Source: CAITUY01 sp964611575 (lineage in GTDB: Bacteria; Verrucomicrobiota; Kiritimatiellia; CAIKKV01; CAITUY01). From it: a stretch of DNA of 7,674 nt. Location: contig CAZTAJ010000161.1 in NCBI GenBank assembly GCA_964611575.1, positions 1 to 7,674 on the forward strand, given 5' to 3'. Under the pieces are notes generated by a model. That model was given only the letters and a program-made list of their open reading frames with translations. It ran no database searches and was not told where the DNA came from. Each line of letters starts with the position of its first letter. Position 1 is the first letter of the stretch. Positions 1 through 5,893 of the stretch are shown here, piece after piece. Made by a program: the position numbers and the translations under genes.

Positions 1-1179
1 TTCATGATGCTGGGCGACGTCTCCGCCGCCCTGGGCGAACTGGGCAAGGCGGTCATCCGTTACCAGCAGGTCCCCCGCTATGAGATCAACATCGAGTTCT
101 ACAACCACGCCGCCTTCCGCTGCGGTGAGATCCTGGAGGAACTCAACGACTTCAAGGGCCTGATCGATCATTTCCAGGCCTACATCAAGGCCGCCCGGGC
201 CGGGTCCAATATCCCGCAGGCGATGTACTGGATCGGCAAGGCCATGTGGGCCCTCGGCGAACACCGCGGCGCCCTGGAGTTCTTCCGGGAGGGCATCGCC
301 ACCTACGGGGTCAACCGCAATGAGCTCGGCATCGACCTGATTCTGGAGGAGTGGGTCGGGCGCAGCCGCGGCACCGAGAGCAAGGTGGCCGAGGGCGCCT
401 GGAAGGATATGACGGCGCTGCTTGCGCAGGCGGAAAAGAACGGGCAAACGACGCTCGCCCTGCGCTTGAAGCGCCTCTTCCTCTTCGCGCCCGACATCGG
501 CGACGAGCGCAAGCAGGCCCTCATGGCGGATCTCATGAAGGTCGAGAATCTCACCAACGCCAGTCCGGGCGTGCTGGAACTGATGCTGGACGAAGCGCGC
601 CGGACCACCAATGCCGCCTTCGGCCTCAAGATCGCCGAGACGACCATCCGGGCCTTCACCGAAACCGATTATGCCTTGTCGGCCCGCATGTACCTGGCGC
701 AAGTCGCCATCGACCGCAAGGACTACCCGACCGCCATCAAGCATTTAACCGTCATCCGCGAGGTATTCGCCACCAGCGCCGAGGCCGCCGAGGCCCTCAT
801 GCTGCTGGGCGACCTCTACCTTCGCCAGAACAAGACGGCGGAGGCCGACGACTGCTATAAATCGGTGCTCGGCGTCCGCGAATGGCGCGGCCCCCTCTGG
901 CCCGCCGCCCTCTTCGGGCGCGGCGAATGCGCCCGCCTGAAACGCAACGATGAGCAGGCCGCCGCCTACTACGAACGCATCTATGTCATGTACAGCCAGT
1001 ACCGCGAATGGACCGCCAAGGCCTATCTCGCCCGCGCCGGCGCCCTGACGCGTTGCCGCCAGTACCAGAAAGCCATCGAGACGCTCACCGAGATGGTCGG
1101 GTTGCCGGATTTGAAGGACACGCCCGAAATGGCCGAAGCCCTCAAGCGGCTTGCGGAACTCAAGAAACAGGGGTCATGA
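1..1179 (+). CDS. TPR-repeat protein, 5'-truncated by window edge
   Basis: The reading frame is open from base 1, and an ATG at base 4 has no room for a visible ribosome binding site. The first residues already read like the middle of a helical repeat (LGDVSAALGELGKAVIRYQQ), so this is most likely the C-terminal part of a longer protein. Counting from that ATG, TPR-like helix pairs are visible near residues 71-104, 223-256, 260-292, 298-331 and 336-366, with typical features such as LGDLYLRQNKTAEADDCY and ALTRCRQYQKAIETL. The whole visible part looks alpha-helical and soluble, with no membrane segment. TPR arrays are protein-protein scaffolds; the partner cannot be read from sequence. The stop overlaps the start of the next gene by ATGA, so it is translationally linked to a secreted TPR protein and the ExbB/ExbD genes. 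Whether it has a signal peptide cannot be seen because the N-terminus is missing. Confidence 0.85.
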   Translation, partial: FMMLGDVSAALGELGKAVIRYQQVPRYEINIEFYNHAAFRCGEILEELNDFKGLIDHFQAYIKAARAGSNIPQAMYWIGKAMWALGEHRGALEFFREGIATYGVNRNELGIDLILEEWVGRSRGTESKVAEGAWKDMTALLAQAEKNGQTTLALRLKRLFLFAPDIGDERKQALMADLMKVENLTNASPGVLELMLDEARRTTNAAFGLKIAETTIRAFTETDYALSARMYLAQVAIDRKDYPTAIKHLTVIREVFATSAEAAEALMLLGDLYLRQNKTAEADDCYKSVLGVREWRGPLWPAALFGRGECARLKRNDEQAAAYYERIYVMYSQYREWTAKAYLARAGALTRCRQYQKAIETLTEMVGLPDLKDTPEMAEALKRLAELKKQGS

Positions 1180-2312
1180 AGACACTCTCCAGGATGCTGC
1201 CCATCGGAGTCGCGCTGGCCGCCCTGTGCGGCGGGGTCCCCGTGCACGCCCAGGTGCCCGCCCCCCGCCCGTCCGATACCAACGTCGTCCGGGCCAGCCT
1301 CGTGTTCGACGACGCCACCCGCGAGATCGACATCGTCGGACGCGACAAGGACACCCTCTTCTTCCGCCCGCGCGGCGGCCCTGCCGGCGCCTCCACCACG
1401 CTCAAACTCAGCGCCATTGCCTCGGGAGACTTCGACCTCCCGTACGATGCCGACGATCTCAACCGCGCGTTGTTGCAGGAAAACTGGCCGCTGGCAGCCA
1501 CCCTCCTGCTGCCGGCCGTTACGCCCCTGCTCCCCTATCTCGATATCAACGACAACAACGGCGTGGACGTGGCCATGGAAGCCGGCCGCGTCCTGATGAG
1601 GGCGGCCCGCAACCTGGCGCAGGCAGGCGGGACCACCAACCTGATGCGCAGCACGAATGTCTATCTGCGCGCCCACCAGGTCTTCAAGGCCGCCAGCCGC
1701 GCCACCTGGGCCACCAGCGCCGCGAACGCGCGGCTGCAGGCCGTGCGGTGCCTGTGCGCCATGAACGACCTCAAGACCGCGGCAAAGGAGTTCGATGGCA
1801 TGGACGAACCCGAGGTTGGCGATGCCGTGTTCGGCCTGTACTGGCTGACCCGCGCGCAACTGAGGTACGCCCAGGGTCAGACTCGCGAGGCCATGGACGC
1901 CGCCGTCCACTCCGCCGTGTTCGACAACAAGAGCGTGGAAACATTCCCCGACGCCCTCTTCATGACTGCCCGCTGCTACGAAGACCTGCTGGAGTGGTAT
2001 CGCGCCCGCGATGTCTACTACGAGCTCGCCAAGCTATTCCCGCACACCGAGTTCGGCGACACCGCCCGTGCCAAGCTCAAACTGATCCTGGACAAGGGCC
2101 TCACGAAAGCTAAAGAAACCTCCCCCATCGAGATTGTGTTCTTCGGACTGGATGAAGACGTCAACGTCAAGGCAGACGCCCTGCTGACCGGAAGCGAACC
2201 CCAATTGGAAGAGACGACGGAAGCGGATATCGATCGCGACGTCACCGAGGAAGTGAGCGCATCCGCGACGAACAAACAGACAAGTACGGTAGAAGGAGAC
2301 ATGCCTAAATGA
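1176..2312 (+). CDS. Secreted TPR protein, YbgF/CpoB-like C-terminal repeats
   Basis: A 378-residue protein. I chose the ATG at 1176 because it overlaps the previous stop as ATGA and opens a clear signal peptide: MKTLSR, a hydrophobic core, then VPVHA before Gln26. The frame is open further upstream, but that part lies inside the previous gene. Residues about 38-90 look like a small beta-rich domain (SLVFDDATREIDIVGRDKDT). Residues about 95-305 are helical, ending in TPR-like repeats (FPDALFMTARCYEDLLEWYR, then AKLFPHTEFGDTARAKLKLI) of the type seen in YbgF/CpoB, the periplasmic TPR protein that binds TolA in the Tol-Pal system. The tail from about residue 315 is acidic, rich in Glu, Asp, Thr and Ser, and probably disordered. 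No good Shine-Dalgarno is visible (AGGGG is only two bases from the ATG), suggesting coupling to upstream translation. It probably acts in the periplasm as a partner of the ExbB/ExbD complex encoded next; that role is inferred from context. Confidence 0.82.
   Translation: MKTLSRMLPIGVALAALCGGVPVHAQVPAPRPSDTNVVRASLVFDDATREIDIVGRDKDTLFFRPRGGPAGASTTLKLSAIASGDFDLPYDADDLNRALLQENWPLAATLLLPAVTPLLPYLDINDNNGVDVAMEAGRVLMRAARNLAQAGGTTNLMRSTNVYLRAHQVFKAASRATWATSAANARLQAVRCLCAMNDLKTAAKEFDGMDEPEVGDAVFGLYWLTRAQLRYAQGQTREAMDAAVHSAVFDNKSVETFPDALFMTARCYEDLLEWYRARDVYYELAKLFPHTEFGDTARAKLKLILDKGLTKAKETSPIEIVFFGLDEDVNVKADALLTGSEPQLEETTEADIDRDVTEEVSASATNKQTSTVEGDMPK
2293..2298 (+). promoter_or_regulatory. Ribosome binding site for exbB-like gene
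   Basis: AAGGAG lies 10 bases before the ATG at 2309, inside the end of the upstream gene. It supports this start, which overlaps the preceding stop as ATGA. Confidence 0.7.
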
Positions 2313-3115
2313 AGAACACGCGATGGGTCGTATTTCTGGCTATTGTGGCCATCGGGCTCGGGATCATGGCAACACACACGTTCGGCCAGGCGCCCGCGCC
2401 GGCCGGCACCAACGCCCCGGCTCAGGCGCCACAGAAGGACCAGCAGTGGGACACCCTGTACGGCATGTGGGTCGTCGGCGGCCCCGTCATGTGGCCCATC
2501 GGAGCCGTCTCCGTCCTGGCGCTCGGTCTCACCATCTACGGATTCATGATGATCCGCCCCGACAAGATGATCCGCCCCGACCTGGTCCCCCAGCTCCAGG
2601 ATTCCCTCGGCAAACTGGACATCGAGGGCTCGCTGACCCTCTGCAACGGCAACCCCTGCATGATGACCAATGTGCTCGGGGCCGGATTGCAGCGCGTGAG
2701 CGAAGGCGTGCTGGACGTCAGCAGCATGGAGAAGGCCATGGAGGAGGCGTCGATCGAGGAGACCAATGACGGCATGAAGCCCCTCAACAATCTGTCGGTC
2801 TCCTCCCAGATCGCCCCGATGCTCGGCCTGCTGGGCACCGTCACCGGTATGATCGGGGCCTTCAACAAGATCGGCATGGGCGGCATGGGCGACCCCGAGA
2901 AACTCGCCGGCGATATCGGCGAGGCCATGATCACCACGGCGTTCGGCCTGATCGTGGCGATTCCCGCCATGTTTGCGTACTTCTACCTCAAGGCGGAGTT
3001 CATTTCGAACACCGCCAAGGTTGGCCGCGTCATCGGCAACCTGACCCACCACCTCGTCGTGTCCACCCGCGCCAGCGGTGGAACCGTCATCGAAGGAGCC
3101 GGAGACAACGAATGA
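2309..3115 (+). CDS. exbB: MotA/TolQ/ExbB-family proton channel protein
   Basis: A 268-residue inner-membrane subunit of a proton-motive-force motor; ExbB/TolQ pentamers surround ExbD/TolR helices and conduct protons. Three membrane helices are visible at about residues 55-82, 163-187 and 205-228. The family signature is strong: APMLGLLGTVTGMIGAF in helix 2, then GEAMITTAFGLIVAIPA in helix 3. Thr177, Glu205 and Thr210 match E. coli ExbB Thr148, Glu176 and Thr181, and the spacing between them (28 and 33 residues) is the same as in E. coli. The N-terminus adds a signal-peptide-like segment (residues 1-28, ending THTFGQA) and an Ala/Pro-rich stretch before helix 1, as in some longer ExbB proteins. 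It is followed directly by two exbD-like genes (ATGA overlap). ExbB fits better than TolQ or MotA because of the long N-terminus and small ExbD partners, but the symbol denotes family, not a proven role in TonB-dependent uptake. Confidence 0.93.
   Translation: MKNTRWVVFLAIVAIGLGIMATHTFGQAPAPAGTNAPAQAPQKDQQWDTLYGMWVVGGPVMWPIGAVSVLALGLTIYGFMMIRPDKMIRPDLVPQLQDSLGKLDIEGSLTLCNGNPCMMTNVLGAGLQRVSEGVLDVSSMEKAMEEASIEETNDGMKPLNNLSVSSQIAPMLGLLGTVTGMIGAFNKIGMGGMGDPEKLAGDIGEAMITTAFGLIVAIPAMFAYFYLKAEFISNTAKVGRVIGNLTHHLVVSTRASGGTVIEGAGDNE
3093..3104 (+). promoter_or_regulatory. Ribosome binding site region for first exbD-like gene
   Basis: Two purine motifs precede the ATG at 3112: AAGGAG at 3093-3098 (13 bases away) and GGAG at 3101-3104 (7 bases away). 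The nearer one has the more usual spacing. Both lie within the 3' end of the exbB-like gene. Confidence 0.6.
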
Positions 3116-3537
3116 AGATCGTGGTCGAGAACAAGGATGAGACCAAGTTCCAGATGGCGCCCATGATCGACATGGTCTTCCTCCTGATTATCTTCTTCAT
3201 GACCGCCTCGCACATGAGCTCCAGCCAAAGCGTGCGGCTCGATATGCCGACCGCCTCCAAGGGCGTGGTGCCCAAGGAACGACCGGACCGCTGGGTGGTC
3301 AACATTTTCAGGGATGGTTCCATCTTCAGTGGCAACCACGCGATCTCGCTGGAGGATCTCCAGAAGGAGGTCGCCGCCAAGGCCAAGACGGATGACAAGC
3401 TGAAGGTGTACCTGCGGGCGGACAAAACCACGCCGCACCGTCAGGTCAAGAAAGTCATGAACGCCATGGCGTCGGCCGGCGTCGGCGATTTCATCTTCGG
3501 CGTCTACTCGATCGAGGCCAAGGAGGCACCCCCGTGA
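3112..3537 (+). CDS. exbD: ExbD/TolR-family protein, first copy
   Basis: A 141-residue protein with the standard ExbD layout: a short cytoplasmic N-terminus, one membrane helix (about residues 15-33) and a periplasmic domain. The helix begins with the family motif MAPMIDMVFLLIIFFM; Asp20 matches the essential proton-carrying aspartate (Asp25 in E. coli ExbD). The periplasmic part ends in a beta-alpha-beta pattern typical of ExbD/TolR: LKVYLRADKTTPHRQVKKVM, then a final strand around FIFGVYSI. Length is normal for the family. The start overlaps the ExbB stop as ATGA and its own stop overlaps the next start as GTGA, so ExbB and both ExbD proteins are likely made together. It should dimerise inside the ExbB pentamer and transmit proton-driven motion to a periplasmic effector. 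It lacks the OmpA-like peptidoglycan-binding domain of MotB, which argues against a flagellar stator. Confidence 0.92.
   Translation: MKIVVENKDETKFQMAPMIDMVFLLIIFFMTASHMSSSQSVRLDMPTASKGVVPKERPDRWVVNIFRDGSIFSGNHAISLEDLQKEVAAKAKTDDKLKVYLRADKTTPHRQVKKVMNAMASAGVGDFIFGVYSIEAKEAPP
3521..3526 (+). promoter_or_regulatory. Strong ribosome binding site deciding a GTG start
   Basis: AGGAGG lies 7 bases before the GTG at 3534. Its position supports GTG as the true start of the second exbD-like gene, even though the next in-frame ATG (codon 13, at 3570) is the first ATG. Confidence 0.75.
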
Positions 3538-3971
3538 AATCGGTGTTGCCCGAAATCGAAGAACCCGAAATGAGCGTCGCCCCGCTGATCGACATGACGT
3601 TCCTGCTCCTGATCTACTTCATCTGCACGTGCAGCCTGATCACGCCCGAGGCCGACCTGGGCATCCGCCTGCCGGGCATGCTCACCCAGGCCGTCACCGT
3701 CGATATGCCGGATGAACAGATGGTCGAGATCCGCAAGAGCGGCAGGGTCTTCCTGAACAGCCGCGAGTTCGACAAGCCGGAGTCCCAGGCTCTGCCCGAA
3801 CTGACGGCCATCCTGCTGCGCTACAAGGCGTCCTCCGATGCCAGCAGGAACGAGGCCATGATCACCATCTGGGCCGATGACGACACCCCCCATCAACGGG
3901 TCATCGATGTGATGAACGCGTGTGCCGTCGCCAAGATCAAGAACATGTCCTTCACGGCAACCGGCGAATGA
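3534..3971 (+). CDS. exbD: ExbD/TolR-family protein, second divergent copy
   Basis: A 145-residue protein read from a GTG with a strong Shine-Dalgarno. It has one membrane helix (about residues 15-36) opening with the motif SVAPLIDMTFLLLIYFI; Asp20 is the conserved ion-carrying aspartate, at the same residue number as in the first copy. The periplasmic domain ends with a pattern shared with the first copy: TPH-x2-V-x2-VMNA-x-A-x-A. Elsewhere the two proteins differ widely, including two cysteines at residues 31 and 33 of this helix and a longer acidic region around residues 58-85. They are therefore old paralogues, not a recent duplication. It probably pairs with the ExbB-like protein, either alone or as a heterodimer with the first ExbD. 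The stop is followed 17 bases later by the VWA gene. Confidence 0.92.
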   Translation: MKSVLPEIEEPEMSVAPLIDMTFLLLIYFICTCSLITPEADLGIRLPGMLTQAVTVDMPDEQMVEIRKSGRVFLNSREFDKPESQALPELTAILLRYKASSDASRNEAMITIWADDDTPHQRVIDVMNACAVAKIKNMSFTATGE

Positions 3972-3975
3972 AATC

Positions 3976-3981
3976 AAGGAG
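3976..3981 (+). promoter_or_regulatory. Ribosome binding site for VWA gene
   Basis: AAGGAG lies 6 bases before the ATG at 3988. It fixes this as the start and argues against the in-frame upstream extension into the second exbD-like gene. Confidence 0.75.
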
Positions 3982-3987
3982 TCTGGC

Positions 3988-5370
3988 ATGTCCTGGTTGA
4001 ACAAGCTGCTCCGCAAACCGGACTATTCGGCGATCCTGTCCGGGTTCGGCATGGACAGGCTCTCGGCCCAGCGCCGCAAGACGCTGCGCCTGGTGATCAT
4101 TGCCAGTGTCGCCGCCCACCTGGGCATCATGATCATCTTCGGCTCGTATAAGATCTATCAGACGCTGGTTCCGGAAAAGACGGTCTTTGTGACGCCGCCG
4201 GCCCAGAAAACCTATGAGCCGCGCAAACTGGAGTTCAAGGTCAAGGTCCAGAAGCAGCAGCGCAGTTCCAGCCGGCCGTCGATGATCCCGCGCATGGTGA
4301 CCACCAAGGCGTCCTCGATCGTCCTGCCCGAAATCAAAATGGATCCGAAGATCGTCAAGACCAGTTTCCAACCCAAGTTCAAGGCGGTCTCCGGCGTGGG
4401 CCTCGGCGCCGGCCTGGGCACCGGGTATGGCATCGGCGGGTTCGGCGCCGGTGTGGCGCAGTTCGACTTCTTCGGCATCAAGGGCCGCGGCGACAAGATC
4501 GCCATTCTCGTCGATGTGTCGGTCTCCATGGTCGAGGACGAACGCGGGGGTCTCAAGGGCTACGACCGGGTTCGGGATCGCATCGGCAAGGTCGTTCAAG
4601 CCCTCGCCGAAGGCGCCATGTTCAACATCATTGTGTTCGCCGATGCCGCCAGCGCCTACGAGAAGGCGATGGTGGTGGCCACCGAAGACCAGAAGACCAA
4701 GGCCCGGCAGTTCCTGCGCAGTTTCAACACGGCCGGCAACTACGGCTTGACGTCGGGCAACCTCCAGTCGTCCGCCATCGGCACCCCGGCCGCCGGCGGG
4801 ACCACGCGCCTCGACCTCGCCTTGACCGCCGCCTTCGAGCAGGGTGCCGACACCATCCTCATTATCAGCGATGGCCTCCCGAAAGTGGGCAAGGTCATTA
4901 CCGATGCCATGGCGCAGACTCACGCCGCCAACGTTCAGCGCTGGCAGAAGGACAATGCGTCGGCCGTGGCCGCTTACGACGCCGCGGCGTCAAGCGCCCC
5001 GGCCGTCACCGAAAAAGTCTGGATTCCCCCGCAAGCGGCCCGCCCGGCGAAAACCACGGGATTGAAGGAGGGCCAGGCGCCGGATCCCGGTTCCCCCGCC
5101 GTCGAGGGACATTGGGAAATGCGAACCCGGGGGGGCACGCCCCACGCGCCCCGGCCCCAGGCGCCCCGCCTGGAACCTGGCTGGTGGACCCTTAACGACT
5201 TCCTGCAGCACTTCAAGATCCTCCATGAGGCACTGTATGTCAAAAAGGGCAGAAAGCTGCCCGTGGTCCATGCGATCGGATACGGCATCGACCCGGAAGG
5301 CAACGATTTCCTCAGAGGGCTTACCGAAACCTACAAGGGTCGTTACCGTCGCGTCACGCGCGTGGATTAA
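3988..5370 (+). CDS. Membrane-anchored VWA-domain protein with TonB/TolA-like anchor
   Basis: A 460-residue protein. A basic N-terminus leads into one membrane helix (about residues 34-55), so the rest should be periplasmic. The helix holds S40-VAA-H44, the S-x3-H pattern that TonB and TolA use to engage ExbB/ExbD or TolQ/TolR. Residues about 66-130 form a Lys/Pro-rich linker, followed by a Gly-rich hinge (135-157). The VWA domain starts near residue 162 and has a complete MIDAS metal site: D176-V-S178-V-S180, Thr272 or Thr273 in GGTTRLDLAL, and D295 in IISDG. VWA domains bind protein ligands through this metal. About 100 residues rich in Ala and Pro (about 306-402) are inserted before the last VWA part, which resumes with FLQHFKILHEALYVKK and VVHAIGYGID. 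The gene follows exbB-exbD-exbD where tonB or tolA is often found. No TonB C-terminal domain is recognisable. VWA assignment is secure; a TonB-like role is inferred. Confidence 0.9.
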   Translation: MSWLNKLLRKPDYSAILSGFGMDRLSAQRRKTLRLVIIASVAAHLGIMIIFGSYKIYQTLVPEKTVFVTPPAQKTYEPRKLEFKVKVQKQQRSSSRPSMIPRMVTTKASSIVLPEIKMDPKIVKTSFQPKFKAVSGVGLGAGLGTGYGIGGFGAGVAQFDFFGIKGRGDKIAILVDVSVSMVEDERGGLKGYDRVRDRIGKVVQALAEGAMFNIIVFADAASAYEKAMVVATEDQKTKARQFLRSFNTAGNYGLTSGNLQSSAIGTPAAGGTTRLDLALTAAFEQGADTILIISDGLPKVGKVITDAMAQTHAANVQRWQKDNASAVAAYDAAASSAPAVTEKVWIPPQAARPAKTTGLKEGQAPDPGSPAVEGHWEMRTRGGTPHAPRPQAPRLEPGWWTLNDFLQHFKILHEALYVKKGRKLPVVHAIGYGIDPEGNDFLRGLTETYKGRYRRVTRVD

Positions 5371-5383
5371 CCTGGGTGAACAC

Positions 5384-5893
5384 ATGAAGACCGTCATGAC
5401 AGCCGTTCTGGCCTGGCTCGGAGCACTGACGCTTCTGGCCTGCGCGGGCCCCGTGCGCGAAATCGAAATCACCCCGGATCCCGAAGACAACGGACAGCAG
5501 GTGTTCACCGTCCGCATCAAGCCGGGCGAAACCCGATCCTATGACCTGATGACCTTCGCCTGCGTGTATCATCAGGAGTTCATTCGCCAGTCGACCGATG
5601 CGCAGGGCACCAAGGGCGTGAACGAGCCGGCCGCCTTCACCTACCGGCGCAAAGCCATCCGGCTGGTTGACGACCTGGACACGCATGTCAGTTTCCGCGT
5701 CCCGATGGGCCTCCGGAAACTGCAGGACCTGTACGGCCAGACGACCTTCCAAACGAATGCACCGATCACCATCTCGCGAATCACCGTTACCGCCTTCACG
5801 CCGGAGGGCAAGGCCTGGTCCTTCGAGCTTGCGGCCACCGGATTGCACACCTTCGATGAAGCGGCCACCCCGCCCGTTCCGCCCAAGCCATGA
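5384..5893 (+). CDS. Small putative lipoprotein of unknown function
   Basis: A 169-residue protein starting at ATG 5384, 13 bases after the VWA stop; the preceding GGGTGA is only a weak ribosome binding site. The start gives a lipoprotein signal peptide: MKTVMTAVLAWLGALTLLAC, with Cys20 as the likely lipidated residue. Ala at position 21, not Asp, would by the E. coli sorting rule favour the outer membrane, though the rule may not hold here. The mature part looks like a beta-rich domain (alternating hydrophobic stretches such as QQVFTVRIKPGE and ITISRITVTAFTP) with a second Cys at residue 60, and ends in a short Pro-rich tail. I do not recognise the family. The stop overlaps the next start as ATGA, so it is probably made with the larger downstream lipoprotein and may form a complex with it. 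Confidence 0.8.
   Translation: MKTVMTAVLAWLGALTLLACAGPVREIEITPDPEDNGQQVFTVRIKPGETRSYDLMTFACVYHQEFIRQSTDAQGTKGVNEPAAFTYRRKAIRLVDDLDTHVSFRVPMGLRKLQDLYGQTTFQTNAPITISRITVTAFTPEGKAWSFELAATGLHTFDEAATPPVPPKP

Noticed and set aside
1151..2113. Plus-strand frame of 320 codons inside the secreted TPR gene
   Set aside because: It has Arg/Pro-rich shadow composition and no credible start. The frame at 1176 has a clean signal peptide and TPR motifs.
1023..3052. Long minus-strand frames opposite the TPR and exbB genes
   Set aside because: The products are rich in Gly, His, Arg and Asp with no motif, and they run across gene boundaries. The plus-strand genes have signal peptides, family motifs and ribosome binding sites.
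2309..3971. Flagellar stator (MotA/MotB) identity
   Set aside because: The small partner proteins are about 141 and 145 residues and lack the OmpA-like peptidoglycan-binding domain of MotB, and no flagellar genes are nearby.
3922..3987. N-terminal extension of the VWA protein into the second exbD gene
   Set aside because: The ATG at 3988 has AAGGAG six bases upstream and gives a normal short basic N-terminus before the membrane helix. The extension overlaps coding sequence and adds nothing recognisable.
3952..4923. 323-codon minus-strand frame opposite the VWA gene
   Set aside because: It is antisense to the membrane anchor and the MIDAS motifs and shows no domain of its own.
3988..5370. 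MoxR-associated Bat-type VWA protein
   Set aside because: No MoxR AAA ATPase or DUF58 gene is next to it. The anchor is N-terminal with a TonB-like motif, whereas BatA-type proteins have different membrane segments around the VWA domain.
5225..5383. N-terminal extension of the small lipoprotein
   Set aside because: It would overlap the VWA gene and bury the signal peptide. The ATG at 5384 places a lipobox Cys at residue 20.
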